Notes: a model not told the origin generated them from the letters alone. 35,432 nucleotides of DNA from Rubrivivax sp. (GCA_026785885.1 JAJAZC010000214.1:1-35432); one strand, 5' to 3'; positions 6,860 through 15,997 are shown, counted from the first letter of the stretch. A program made the numbers and translations.

Positions 6860-8364
6860 GCGGCAGACCAGTTGCACATGGGCCCGTTGTCCTGGCCGGC
6901 GCCAGGGCGGGGATTGTGGCCGGCGTTGCTGCGGCTGTAGCGGCGGCTGTTGCTGCCGCTGTTGCTGCAGCAAGGGCAACTGCCGCGGGCCGGCTGATGC
7001 CGCATGCGCCGGCGCTGCGGGGGCTTTCTACCGCAGCCGCAGCGGGCGCCGCCGAGCACGATCTGTTGACCGGCGCGCTGGCGGCCGAGCCCTTTGAGCG
7101 CGCTTTGCAGCAGGCCTGCAACGATGCGGCGCCAGGCGCGGCGTCGGCGCTGGCGCTGCTGTGCATCGAACTCGACGCACTGCCCGCTGCGCCCCAGGCC
7201 AACAGCCACGCCGCCGCGCAAACACGCCTGCGCAGCGCGGCGGCCGGGTTGCAGCCGGCTTTGCAGCAGCACGAGACGCTGGGCCGGCTGCCCGGCGACC
7301 GCCTTGCGCTGCTGCTGCCGCTCGCTGCCGAGGCCGGCGCAACGCAGGCCATCAGTGCACGTGTTCAGCAGCTGTTTGCCGTGCTGGCCGAGCCAGCCTG
7401 CATTGGCGTGGCGGTGATGGGTATCGACGGCCACGACGCGGCAGCACTGCTGCACAAAGCAACGCTGGCCCTGGTGCGCGCGCAGTCGCAGCGCGGCCGG
7501 GCGGCCCTGCCTGCAGCCGGCAGCTGGAGCTTTCACGACCCGGCGCTGGACGGGCACATGCAGGATCGCCTGCAAGACCGCCGCGCGCTGGCGCAAGACC
7601 TGCGCCACGCGCTCCAACACGGCTGGCTGCGCTTGCACTATCAGCCGGTCCTGGGCGCCGACGGCACGCTGTGCGGCTATGAAGCGCTGGCACGCTGGCC
7701 GCACGCCACGCGCGGCTTCGTGCCGCCGCAAGAGTTTGTGGCGGTGGCTGAGATCAGTGGCCAGATGGACCGCCTGGGGCGCTGGGTGCTGGACACCGCG
7801 TGTGCAGAAGCAGCCAGCTGGGGCAGCCGACTCACGCTGGCCGTCAACCTGTCGGCCGCACAGTGCCGCCAGGGGCCGCGGCTGGTCGACTCCGTGGCCT
7901 CGGCGCTGGCCACGAGCGGCCTGCCAGCGCAGCGGCTGCAGCTGGAGATCACCGAGCGGTTGCTGCTGCAGCCCAGCGCCCCGGTGCTGGAGACCTTGAG
8001 CGCACTGCACCGCCTGGGCGTGCAAATCGTGATGGATGACTTCGGCACCGGCCAAGCCAGCCTGGCCTGCCTGTGGCACCTGCCGCTGGCCAAATTGAAG
8101 ATCGACGCCAGCCTGACGCACAGCGTCGGCCAGGACGCCCGCGCCGACGCCATCGTGCGCTCCATCGTGCAGATGGCCCAGCCGCTGGGCATCCGCGTGG
8201 CGGCCGAAGGCGTGGAAACCGAGGTCCAGCGGCTGGCACTGCGCCGCCTAGGCTGCGACGAGCTGCAAGGCCAGCACCTCGGCCACCCCGCCCCGGTGCA
8301 ACGCCTGCCACACCGCGAGGCGGAGGTGGCGGCGGTCTTGGTCCGCGGCGTCGAACGCGTTTGA
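6853..8364 (+). CDS. c-di-GMP phosphodiesterase with degenerate GGDEF and intact EAL domain
   Basis: The ATG at 6853 overlaps the fimT-like stop (ATGTTGA); a GTG at 6817 is an alternative that would add 12 residues. Residues about 15-50 are an Ala/Val-rich stretch (AAAVAAAVAAAVAAA) of uncertain role, possibly a membrane or helical segment. A degenerate GGDEF domain follows (about 65-220): the active-site loop reads RLPGDRLALLLP instead of GGDEF, so no cyclase activity is expected. The EAL domain (about 245-490) keeps the motif residues: YEALARW, NLS, EITE, MDDFGTG, KLKID, AEGVET and LQG. Hydrolysis of c-di-GMP to pGpG is therefore likely. Next to ycgR it could tune motility, but that is inference. 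Confidence 0.87.
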   Translation: MLSGRPVAHGPVVLAGARAGIVAGVAAAVAAAVAAAVAAARATAAGRLMPHAPALRGLSTAAAAGAAEHDLLTGALAAEPFERALQQACNDAAPGAASALALLCIELDALPAAPQANSHAAAQTRLRSAAAGLQPALQQHETLGRLPGDRLALLLPLAAEAGATQAISARVQQLFAVLAEPACIGVAVMGIDGHDAAALLHKATLALVRAQSQRGRAALPAAGSWSFHDPALDGHMQDRLQDRRALAQDLRHALQHGWLRLHYQPVLGADGTLCGYEALARWPHATRGFVPPQEFVAVAEISGQMDRLGRWVLDTACAEAASWGSRLTLAVNLSAAQCRQGPRLVDSVASALATSGLPAQRLQLEITERLLLQPSAPVLETLSALHRLGVQIVMDDFGTGQASLACLWHLPLAKLKIDASLTHSVGQDARADAIVRSIVQMAQPLGIRVAAEGVETEVQRLALRRLGCDELQGQHLGHPAPVQRLPHREAEVAAVLVRGVERV

Positions 8365-8399
8365 CATCGCAGGTCAAGACGTTGGCTTTTGACCAGCCG

Positions 8400-8727
8400 A
8401 TGTCGATGTTGCAGCGGCATCGCCCCGTGCACGACACCATCGTCAAGGCCGCCGGCGAACCGATTCCGACGCTCTACGGCGGCACCAGCTTCCACCGCGC
8501 GGCCATGGAAACGGTCTTTCGTGACGTGCCTTTCGCCGCGGGGTCGAAGACCTACGCGGCGGGACTACAGCGCGATGGCGGTGATGCTCTTCGGTGACTG
8601 CGTTGGCGAAGGCGTTTTGAAGCAGCGAGAGTTGTCCCGCGCCTTGCTCGACGATGGGCCTGCTTACATCGAGCTGCTGACTTTGGCCGACACGATCGGC
8701 GTGTGCGTCGTTGCCGGACGGGCCTGA
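8400..8727 (+). pseudogene. RES-domain toxin remnant with internal deletion and frameshift
   Basis: RES proteins are NAD+ phosphorylase toxins of RES-Xre modules, normally about 150-230 residues. One frame (8400 to about 8565) gives an N-terminal part with the family motif IPTLYGGTSFHRAAMETVFRD and VPFAAGSKTY. A second frame (about 8566 to 8727) gives the C-terminal part: AMAVMLFGDCVGEG, SRALLDDGPAYIELLTLADTIGV. The roughly 80-100 residues normally between these blocks are missing and the two halves are out of frame, so an internal deletion has killed the gene. The N-terminus may be short as well. No Xre antitoxin is seen nearby. Sequence patterns are recognised from memory of the family. Confidence 0.7.
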
Positions 8728-8733
8728 CGCCGG

Positions 8734-9060
8734 CTAAACCTGCATGTTCATGATGTCGCTGTAAGCCTGCGCCAGCCGGTTGCGCACCTGCAACGTGGCC
8801 TGGAAACCGATCTGTGCTTTTTGCATCGCGACCATCGTCTCTTCGACGCTGACGGCCGGGTTATCCAGCGTCAGTTCGCGTTGCAGCCGGCCGGCTTCCA
8901 TCTGGCTTTTGCTCACGTCCTTCAAGGCATTGGCCATCGCCGTGCGAAAGCTGCCGGCCGTGGCCTCGGGCGCATCGCTGCGCGGCAGGCCGTCGGGGCG
9001 CAGCCCGGCGCGCGCCACCGCGGCCTGAAAGTCAAAGGGCTTGATGCGCAGATCGTTCAT
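8734..9060 (-). CDS. fliE: Flagellar hook-basal body adaptor FliE
   Basis: FliE joins the MS ring to the proximal rod and is one of the first exported substrates. The 108-residue leftward protein starts MNDLRIKPFDFQAAV at 9060; the open frame runs further upstream but without family similarity. The C-terminal half is typical: FRTAMANALKDVSKSQMEAG, LTLDNPAVSVEETMVAMQKAQIGFQATLQVRNRLAQAYSDIMNMQV, where the final MNMQV is the family end. It is divergent from fliF, sharing a 170-bp intergenic region, instead of heading the fliF operon as it often does. Confidence 0.94.
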   Translation of the reverse strand: MNDLRIKPFDFQAAVARAGLRPDGLPRSDAPEATAGSFRTAMANALKDVSKSQMEAGRLQRELTLDNPAVSVEETMVAMQKAQIGFQATLQVRNRLAQAYSDIMNMQV

Positions 9061-9230
9061 GGCGCGGTGGGCCCGCGGGTGGCCCGGTCGGATGGCATGC
9101 GCTGCACTGTAGGCAGGCGCGGCTGTAACACGGGGGTGATCAAGTCCGTCTTTGCCCGCTTTCTTGAGGGGACGCAGAAGGCCCGCCCGGCCACCATCAC
9201 GGCTGACCCCCGACGTTCGGCCGCACACCC

Positions 9231-10928
9231 ATGGACAACGCCGTCGCTACGACGCCAAGCAACGCCTTGATCAACCGCCCCGGCAGCGCCGTGGCCGCGC
9301 TGGCCAATCCCGGCATAACGGCCCGCTTTGCTGCCCTGCCCGGCCGTGTGCAGCTGGCCGCTGCAGCGGGCGGCGTGGCGCTGCTGGTGGTGCTGGCGCT
9401 GATGTTCAGTGGCGCCCGCGACGCCGACTACCGCGTGCTGTTTCCGCAGCTCAGCGACAAGGACGGCGGCGCCGTGATCGAGCGGCTGACGCAGTTGAAC
9501 GTGCCTTACCGCTTCAGTGAAGGCGGCAGCACGATCCTGGTGCCGGCCGCCAAGGTGCATGAATTGCGCATGAAGCTGGCATCCGCCGGCCTGCCCTCTG
9601 GCGCTGCCGGCTCGGGTGGCGGCTACGAGCTGCTGGACAAGAACAGCTTCGGCCAGACGCAGGGCCAGGAGCGCATGAAGATGCAGCGCGCCATCGAAGG
9701 CGAGCTGACGACCACCATCCAGGCCCTGGAATCCGTGAAGTCGGCACGCGTGCATCTGGCGCTGCCGCAGCAAAACGGTTTTTTCCGCGAACAACAAAAA
9801 CCTTCAGCCAGCGTGGTCCTCACGCTGCACCCCGGGCGCACGTTGGAGCGTGGGCAGATCGCCGGCATCGTGCGCGTGGTCTCCGGCAGCGTGCCGGAGT
9901 TGGCGGCCAAAGCCGTCAGCGTGGTCGACAGCACCGGCAGCCTGCTGTCGGCCAGCAGCGACGACGAAGCTGCGCACGGCCTGGATTCGCAGCAGCTGCA
10001 GTACCGGCGTGAGGTCGAAGCCGGCCACCACAAGCGCGTGATGGCGCTGCTGGAACCGGTGGTGGGGCGCGACAACGTGCGCGCGAGCATCACCGCCGAC
10101 ATCGACTTCAGCCAGGTCATGCGCACGGCAGAGGCCTACGGCCCCAACCAGGGTGCCGAGGCCAAGACCGCCGTCCGCGAGCAGCGCAGCGAAGAATCCA
10201 GCAACCCCGGCGGTGCGACGCCGTCGGGTGTGCCCGGCGCCACCAGCAACCAGCCGCCGGTGCCGGCGCAGGCGCCGATCAACGGCGCTTCGCAGGCGCT
10301 GCAGGGGCCGCCCGGCAACGGGGCAGGCGCCGCTTCCACGCGCCGCGAAGCAGCCACGCGATTCGAAGTCGACAAGACCGTTACGGTGACCAAGGCCGCG
10401 GTCGGCAACGTGCGCCGGCTTAACGCGGCCGTGGTCGTCAACCACCGCGGCAACACCGACGCCAAAGGCAAGACCAGCAGCGTGCCGCTGAGCGAAAAAG
10501 AGATCGATCAGCTGACCGCGCTGGTGCAACAGGGCATCGGCTTCAACGCCGAGCGCGGTGATGTGGTCAAGATCGTCAACGCGCCCTTCCGCGCCGAGCC
10601 GCTGCCCGGTGCCGACGACGCGCCGCTGTGGAAGCAGCCCTGGCTGCAGGACCTCTTGCGCAGCGCAGCAGCGCCGCTGGCGCTGGCGCTGGTGGCGCTG
10701 GTGATCGTGTTCAAGCTCATCAAGCCGGCTTTGACGGCCGTGCTGGCGCCGCCGCCACCCGAGATTGGCAGTCGGCTCAACGAGGTCGTCGACGGCGATC
10801 CACAGCCCGCGGCCCTGGCCGCACTGCCGGCACCCCGCAACAACGCCAAGATCGACGCCGCGCGCGCCCTGGCCAAGCAGAACCCGCAGGCGGTGGCCAA
10901 CATCGTGCGCGGTTGGGTGAGTCCATGA
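9231..10928 (+). CDS. fliF: Flagellar MS-ring protein FliF
   Basis: FliF forms the inner-membrane MS ring that carries the rotor and houses the export gate. At 565 residues the length is normal. Membrane segment 1 is near 40-62 (QLAAAAGGVALLVVLALMF) and segment 2 near 470-492 (AAPLALALVALVIVFKLI). The periplasmic ring-building motifs include FSEGGSTILVPAAKVHELRMKLASAGLP and MKMQRAIEGELTTTIQALESVKSARVHLALP. A Gly/Pro/Ala-rich loop lies near 320-370. The C-terminal tail (IDAARALAKQNPQAVANIVRGWV) is the FliG-binding peptide. It is the first gene of the rightward fliF-to-fliR run. Confidence 0.96.
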   Translation: MDNAVATTPSNALINRPGSAVAALANPGITARFAALPGRVQLAAAAGGVALLVVLALMFSGARDADYRVLFPQLSDKDGGAVIERLTQLNVPYRFSEGGSTILVPAAKVHELRMKLASAGLPSGAAGSGGGYELLDKNSFGQTQGQERMKMQRAIEGELTTTIQALESVKSARVHLALPQQNGFFREQQKPSASVVLTLHPGRTLERGQIAGIVRVVSGSVPELAAKAVSVVDSTGSLLSASSDDEAAHGLDSQQLQYRREVEAGHHKRVMALLEPVVGRDNVRASITADIDFSQVMRTAEAYGPNQGAEAKTAVREQRSEESSNPGGATPSGVPGATSNQPPVPAQAPINGASQALQGPPGNGAGAASTRREAATRFEVDKTVTVTKAAVGNVRRLNAAVVVNHRGNTDAKGKTSSVPLSEKEIDQLTALVQQGIGFNAERGDVVKIVNAPFRAEPLPGADDAPLWKQPWLQDLLRSAAAPLALALVALVIVFKLIKPALTAVLAPPPPEIGSRLNEVVDGDPQPAALAALPAPRNNAKIDAARALAKQNPQAVANIVRGWVSP

Positions 10929-10947
10929 GCCCAGGCTTGGACATCTG

Positions 10948-11955
10948 ATGGCCGGCGCGATGGACGAGCAGGGGCTGGAGAACGCCGCCATCCTGCTGAT
11001 GAGCCTGGGCGAGGAGGAAGCCGCCGAGGTCTTCAAGCACCTGGCGCCCAAGGAGGTGCAGCGTCTGGGCGAGACCATCGCGCGCATGAAGGCGGTAACG
11101 CGCGAGCGTGTGGACCAGGTCTTCGACATCTTCGAGAAGGTCGCGGCCAGCGAAAGCATGCTGGTGGCCGACAACAACGAATACGTCAAAAGCGTGCTGC
11201 GCAAGGCGCTGGGCGACGACAAGGCCAACCTGCTGATCGACCGCATCATGCAGGGCAGCGACGTCACCGGCATCGAAAGCCTGAAGTGGATGGACGCGGG
11301 CAGCGTGGCCGAGCTGCTGCGCAACGAGCACCCGCAGATCACGGCCGCGATCCTCGTGCACCTGGAGCCCGATCAGGCGGCCGAGGTGCTGCGTGTGTTG
11401 ACCGAGCGCCAACGCAACGAGGTCATGGTGCGCATTGCCACGCTGGACGGCATTCAACCCGCCGCGCTGCGCGACCTCAACGAGGTCATGAGCAAGGTGC
11501 TGGCCGGCGGTGACCGCGCCAAGAAGAGCAACCTCGGCGGCGCCAAGGCGGCGGCGGAGATCCTCAACATGCTGGGCAACGCGGTGGAAACCAGCGTGCT
11601 GGACTACGTGCGCGAGGCCGATACCGAGCTGGCGCAAAAGATCATGGACAACATGTTCACCTTCGACGATGTCGAGAACATCGACGACAAGGGCATCCAG
11701 GCGCTGATGAAGGAAGTGCAGAGCGAATCGCTGGTCATCGCGCTGAAGGGCGCGACACCGGCGCTGCGCGACAAGATCTTCAAGAACATGTCCACGCGCG
11801 CTGCCGAGACGCTGCGCGAGGACCTGGAGTCCCGCGGCCCGGTGCGCCTGTCCGAGGTCGAGGCCGAGCAAAAAGAGATGCTCAAGATCGTGCGCCGCCT
11901 GGTCGACGAAGGCCAGATCGTGCTGGCCGGCGGCGGCGACGAAGCGTTTGTCTGA
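10948..11955 (+). CDS. fliG: Flagellar motor switch protein FliG
   Basis: FliG couples stator force to rotor turning and sits between FliF and FliM. At 335 residues it has normal length with all three domains: an N-terminal FliF-binding domain (AAILLMSLGEEEAAEVFKHL), a middle domain with the EHPQ motif (LLRNEHPQITAAILVHLEPDQAAEVL near 127-152), and a C-terminal torque domain (MFTFDDVENIDDKGIQALMKEV, then LRDKIFKNMSTRAAETLREDLE). Charged torque-helix residues are present. It starts 19 bp after fliF and ends 5 bp before fliH. Confidence 0.97.
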   Translation: MAGAMDEQGLENAAILLMSLGEEEAAEVFKHLAPKEVQRLGETIARMKAVTRERVDQVFDIFEKVAASESMLVADNNEYVKSVLRKALGDDKANLLIDRIMQGSDVTGIESLKWMDAGSVAELLRNEHPQITAAILVHLEPDQAAEVLRVLTERQRNEVMVRIATLDGIQPAALRDLNEVMSKVLAGGDRAKKSNLGGAKAAAEILNMLGNAVETSVLDYVREADTELAQKIMDNMFTFDDVENIDDKGIQALMKEVQSESLVIALKGATPALRDKIFKNMSTRAAETLREDLESRGPVRLSEVEAEQKEMLKIVRRLVDEGQIVLAGGGDEAFV

Positions 11956-11960
11956 TCGCG

Positions 11961-12689
11961 ATGAACAAACCGCCAGGCTTCAAGAACATCCCCGCGCCGC
12001 CCGGCTCCAAGGCCGGCAACGTCTACACGCGCTTCATCCCGCGTGAAGAGCTGGGGGACTTTGCAAGCTGGCAGCCGGGTACCTTTGCGCATGCTGCGGC
12101 TGCCGACGGCGCGGCTGCGGCAGCGCCGGCAGCAGAGCCTGCCGAGCCCGGCGCGGCTGAATGGCAGACGCGTGTGCAGGCCGCGCGCCAGGCCGGCTAC
12201 CAGGACGGTTACCGCGATGGCTTGATGGCGCTGGAGGCCTTCAAACAAACCTTCGCGCAGCAGGCCACGGCGCAGATCGGCGCGCTGCTGGACGCCTTCG
12301 ATGCGCAGTTCGACCACATCGACGCGCAGGCAGCACGTGCTGTCGCGCGCGCCGCCGTGCAGCTGGCGCAGCAGGTGCTGCGCGCCGAGCTGGCGCAGCG
12401 GCCGGAGCTGGTGGCGCAAGTCGCTGCCGAAGCCGTCAACGCGGTCATGCTGAGTGCCCGCCACATCACCGTGCATGTGCACCCGCTGGACCTGCCACTG
12501 GTGGCCGAAGGCGCTGAAGAATCGCTGGCCGCGCGCGGTGCGCGCCTGCAGGCCGATGCCGGCATCGAGCGCGGTGGCGTACTCGTCAACAGCGACGTCG
12601 GCGCCATCGATGCCCGCATCGCCACGCGCTGGGCCCAGGCCGCAGCGGCGCTGGGCAGCACGCACGCGCTGCATGGCGGCACGCCGTGA
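11961..12689 (+). CDS. fliH: Flagellar assembly protein FliH
   Basis: FliH is the dimeric stator-like regulator of the export ATPase FliI and docks it at the C ring. The 242-residue protein begins with the conserved N-terminal box NVYTRFIPREELGDFASWQPGTF, followed by an Ala/Pro/Glu-rich linker and GYQDGYRDG, the start of the long coiled coil. The C-terminal domain (about 120-235) contains RAAVQLAQQVLRAELAQRPELV and the GGVLVNSDVGAIDARIATRW strand-helix. Its stop codon lies in the first unit of a 35-bp tandem duplication. Confidence 0.92.
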   Translation: MNKPPGFKNIPAPPGSKAGNVYTRFIPREELGDFASWQPGTFAHAAAADGAAAAAPAAEPAEPGAAEWQTRVQAARQAGYQDGYRDGLMALEAFKQTFAQQATAQIGALLDAFDAQFDHIDAQAARAVARAAVQLAQQVLRAELAQRPELVAQVAAEAVNAVMLSARHITVHVHPLDLPLVAEGAEESLAARGARLQADAGIERGGVLVNSDVGAIDARIATRWAQAAAALGSTHALHGGTP

Positions 12690-12758
12690 AGCGCTTCGAT
12701 TCACTGCAGCGCGGCACGCCGTGAAGCGCCTCCATGCACCGCAGCGCGGCACGCCATG
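12676..12758. repeat. 35-bp tandem duplication between fliH stop and fliI start
   Basis: Two full 35-bp units (12676-12710, 12711-12745) and a 13-bp partial third begin with GCGGCACGCCRTGA. In unit 1 the TGA is the fliH stop; in the third unit the same position reads ATGA and supplies the fliI start. The units differ at about 5 positions. The likely ancestor is a simple ATGA stop/start overlap, later split by duplication. Confidence 0.85.
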
Positions 12759-14198
12759 ACCGCGCAACCCCTGTCACTGCAACAGCGCCTGGACAGCCGC
12801 GACACGCGCTGGCAGCGCTACCTGGCTGACTTGCAGCAACACGCGCAGCTGCCGCAGCCGCTGGAATCGGTGGGCACGCTGCTGCGCGTCACCGGGCTGG
12901 TGCTGGAAGCCGCCGGTGTGCGCGTGCCGGTGGGCTCGGTCTGTGAAATTCACGCCGACGGTCAGGCGCCTGGCGAGCCGGTGCTGGCCGAGGTGGTGGG
13001 CTTCAGCGGTGACCGCGCTTTCCTGATGCCCACCGGTGAGCTGCACGGCCTGAGCAGCGGCGCGCGCGTCGTGCCGCGCCCGGCGCCGTTGTCGCCCCCG
13101 CGTTGGGGTGTGGACAACCACCCCTGGCGCCGCAGTGAAGACCGCGGCCTGCACCTGCCGATGGGAGATGGGCTTTTAGGCCGGGTCGTCAACAGCCACG
13201 GCCAGCCGCTGGACCGCCTGGGCACCATCCACAACGTGCACGCGCTGCCGATGGTGCGAAGGCCCATCAACGCGATGGACCGTGACCCCGTGCGCATGGC
13301 GCTGGACACCGGCGTGCGCGCCATCAACGCGCTGCTCTCGGTGGGCCGCGGCCAGCGCATCGGCCTGTTTGCCGGCACCGGCGTGGGCAAGAGCGTGCTG
13401 CTCGGCATGATGGCGCGCTACACCGCGGCCGATGTCATCGTCGTCGGCTTGATCGGCGAGCGCGGGCGCGAGGTCAAGGAGTTCATCGAGGACATCCTGG
13501 GCGACGACGGCCGCGCGCGCAGCGTCGTCGTCGCAGCGCCTGCCGACGCACCGCCGCTGGTGCGGCTGCAGGGCGCGCACTACGCCACCGCGATTGCCGA
13601 GCACTACCGTGACCGTGGCCAGCATGTGCTGCTGCTGATGGACAGCCTGACGCGATTTGCGCAGGCGCAGCGCGAGATTGCGCTGGCCATCGGCGAGCCG
13701 CCGGCCACCAAGGGCTATCCGCCCAGCGTATTTGCCAAGCTGCCGCAGCTGGTGGAGCGCAGCGGCAACGGGCTGCGCGGGCAAGGCTCGATCACCGCGT
13801 TCTACACCGTGCTCAGCGAAGGCGACGACCAGCAGGACCCGGTGGCCGACGCCGCGCGCGGCATCCTGGACGGCCACATCGTGCTCAGCCGCGAGCTGGC
13901 CGAAGCCGGCCACTACCCGGCCATCGACGTCGAGCGCTCGGTCTCACGCGTGATGACGGCGGTGGCCACGCGCGAGCACATCCAGGCCGCACGCCGGCTG
14001 CGCCAGCTGCTGAGCAAGGTCAACAAGGCGCGCGATCTGATCCAGCTCGGCGCCTACCAACCCGGCCACGACAGTGAGCTGGACACCGCCGTGCGCCTGC
14101 AGCCGCAGATCAACGCGCTGCTGCAGCAGGACATGCACGAACCGGCCACGCTGGCCGCCAGCTGCACCCAGCTGTGCCGCCTAATGGCCACCACCTGA
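12756..14198 (+). CDS. fliI: Flagellum-specific export ATPase FliI
   Basis: FliI is the hexameric ATPase at the base of the export apparatus and is homologous to F1-beta. The 480-residue protein has Walker A AGTGVGKS at about 206-213, [14 protein letters not shown] just after it, Walker B in [14 protein letters not shown], the [27 protein letters not shown] segment here as [18 protein letters not shown], and the glutamine-rich strand [22 protein letters not shown]. The 100-130 region is a little longer than usual ([18 protein letters not shown]). The ATG at 12756 sits in the repeat described above; upstream GTG codons in the other repeat units are out of frame. Confidence 0.96.
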   Translation: MTAQPLSLQQRLDSRDTRWQRYLADLQQHAQLPQPLESVGTLLRVTGLVLEAAGVRVPVGSVCEIHADGQAPGEPVLAEVVGFSGDRAFLMPTGELHGLSSGARVVPRPAPLSPPRWGVDNHPWRRSEDRGLHLPMGDGLLGRVVNSHGQPLDRLGTIHNVHALPMVRRPINAMDRDPVRMALDTGVRAINALLSVGRGQRIGLFAGTGVGKSVLLGMMARYTAADVIVVGLIGERGREVKEFIEDILGDDGRARSVVVAAPADAPPLVRLQGAHYATAIAEHYRDRGQHVLLLMDSLTRFAQAQREIALAIGEPPATKGYPPSVFAKLPQLVERSGNGLRGQGSITAFYTVLSEGDDQQDPVADAARGILDGHIVLSRELAEAGHYPAIDVERSVSRVMTAVATREHIQAARRLRQLLSKVNKARDLIQLGAYQPGHDSELDTAVRLQPQINALLQQDMHEPATLAASCTQLCRLMATT

Positions 14199-14208
14199 AG
14201 CACACCCG

Positions 14209-14667
14209 ATGACGCAGCCGCTGCAGACCCTGATCGAACATGCCGAACGTGAACGCGACGCGGCGCTGGCCGGCGTGCTGCAGGCCGACGAGAACCTGCG
14301 CCGCCTGCAAACACAACAGCAGCAGCTGCAGGCTTATCAAGCCGACTACGCCAGCCGCGCGCCGGCCCTGGGCGGCCACAGCGCCACCATCGCGCAGCTG
14401 CGTGCGCACCACGCCTTCATGCAGCGCCTGCAGCAGGCGCTGCTGCAGCAGCAAGGTGTCGTCGCGCAGGCTGAAGGGCAGCTGCGACAGCGCCGCGAGC
14501 AGTTGCTGGCCTGCGAGATCAGGCTGGCCTCGGTGGCCAAGCTGGTGGAGCGCCGGCTGCAGGAAGTCCTGCGCCAGAGCGCGCGCCAAGAACAGAAGCG
14601 CAGCGACGAAGCCGCGTCGCAGCGCCAGGGCCCCGGCGGCGGCAGCGACGCACTGCTGATGCTGTGA
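14209..14667 (+). CDS. fliJ: Flagellar export protein FliJ
   Basis: FliJ is the coiled-coil stalk that connects the FliI hexamer with the FlhA gate and escorts empty chaperones. The 152-residue protein is almost wholly alpha-helical and rich in Gln, Arg and Leu (ERERDAALAGVLQADENLRRLQ, then a long heptad region to about residue 130), as expected for the family. The start is 10 bp after fliI. Sequence conservation in FliJ is low, so the call rests on position, length and coiled-coil content. Confidence 0.88.
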   Translation: MTQPLQTLIEHAERERDAALAGVLQADENLRRLQTQQQQLQAYQADYASRAPALGGHSATIAQLRAHHAFMQRLQQALLQQQGVVAQAEGQLRQRREQLLACEIRLASVAKLVERRLQEVLRQSARQEQKRSDEAASQRQGPGGGSDALLML

Positions 14668-14716
14668 CGCCAGCCGCGACGCCACCCTAATCTTCAACCG
14701 ATCAGAGCCGCCGACC

Positions 14717-15997
14717 ATGACCAGCATCCAGGCCGCCGTGCCGACCCCTGTTGCCTCGGGCGCAAGAAGCGCCACGCCCGGGCGCACCGCCAACGGCAGC
14801 CCAGCCACCGGCGGCATGCGGCCCGACGCTTTTGCGCAAGCGCTGGGCGATGCGGTGGCCGGTGACAAGCCGGCCACGGCAGCACCTAACGAAGCACCTG
14901 CCAACCCGCGAGAAACGGCGCGCCTGCGCCGCCCGGCGGCCAACGACAAGAAGCCGGAGACGCGCCCGGTGGCGCCGCCGCGCGATGCTGCGCGCGTAAA
15001 TGTCGCTGATGGCGCTGATGGAGCAGCCGCCCCCTCTCATGGCGCAACGGCAGCAGCGGCGCAAGCGAAAGCCACCGCGGGAAGCGATCGTGGCGACGTG
15101 CAAGCCGGGGCCGCCGGGCCCATCAACGCAACCAACGGCGCCGCCACGGACGCAGCCGCGCTGCTGGCGCAACTGCAGCGCCAGTCCGCCCTGCAGGCCA
15201 GCCCGGCCGGCGACGCCGAAGGCAACATCACGCACAGCGACGACGGCGCGTCGGGTGGCACTGGCGCTGCCAGGTCAACCCACGCCCTGCACGCCGGCCC
15301 GGCCGCGCTCGCGGCAGCCCTGCTGCAACGTGCCGGCACGCCAAACACGGGCGCTGGCGCTGGCGCGTCGGTTGGCAACTTCAGCACCGCGCTGGCCGCA
15401 GCTGCCGCAGCGGCCGGCGCCGAGCTTCAGCCCGCCGGCTTCAGCCACGCGCAAGACAGCGCCCGCATTGAGACTGCGTCGCCCCTACCGTTGGTGGCCA
15501 CCGTGCTGCCTGCAACCGCCGTCAACACCGCCGTCAACACCGCCCCGGCAGCCGAAGCCGCGCTGCAGGCCCACCCGGCCAGTGCCGGCTTCGGCGCCGA
15601 GCTCGGTGCGCAGATCACGACCTTCGTGCGCAACGGCATCGAACACGCCCGGCTGCTGCTCAACCCGGCCGAGTTGGGGCCCGTGCTGCTGCAGATCCAG
15701 GTCGACGGCAACACCGCAGTCGTGCACCTGTGCGCCGATCTGGCGTCCACGCGCCAGGCGCTGGAGCAGGCGCTGCCCGATCTGGCCGGCAGCCTGCGCG
15801 AAGCCGGCCTGACGCTCACCGGCGGCGGTGTCTTCCAGCAGCCCCGCCCCGACGGCGGTGCGGCAGACGCACAAGGGCAGCCACGCAACAGCGGCTCGCG
15901 CGGCACCGCGCGTGAGAGCGACACAGTCGCGGCGCTGGACGCCACCCACAACGCGGCCGCGCAGCGCCGTCGCGGTGTCGTCGACCTGATCGCCTGA
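14717..15997 (+). CDS. fliK: Flagellar hook-length control protein FliK
   Basis: FliK is secreted as a molecular ruler during hook growth and then flips export specificity through its C-terminal domain. The 426-residue protein has a long Ala/Pro/Gly-rich, disordered N-terminal ruler (about 1-290) and the conserved C-terminal domain (about 295-385): FVRNGIEHARLLLNPAELGP, VLLQIQVDG, VVHLCADLASTRQALEQALPDLAGSLREAGL. The tail after this is low complexity. The stop lies in an 8-bp tandem repeat. Confidence 0.93.
   Translation: MTSIQAAVPTPVASGARSATPGRTANGSPATGGMRPDAFAQALGDAVAGDKPATAAPNEAPANPRETARLRRPAANDKKPETRPVAPPRDAARVNVADGADGAAAPSHGATAAAAQAKATAGSDRGDVQAGAAGPINATNGAATDAAALLAQLQRQSALQASPAGDAEGNITHSDDGASGGTGAARSTHALHAGPAALAAALLQRAGTPNTGAGAGASVGNFSTALAAAAAAAGAELQPAGFSHAQDSARIETASPLPLVATVLPATAVNTAVNTAPAAEAALQAHPASAGFGAELGAQITTFVRNGIEHARLLLNPAELGPVLLQIQVDGNTAVVHLCADLASTRQALEQALPDLAGSLREAGLTLTGGGVFQQPRPDGGAADAQGQPRNSGSRGTARESDTVAALDATHNAAAQRRRGVVDLIA

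Noticed and set aside
6844-8121. A 425-codon minus-strand frame opposite the EAL gene
   Set aside because: No domain pattern; Gln/Arg-rich antisense translation of a real gene.
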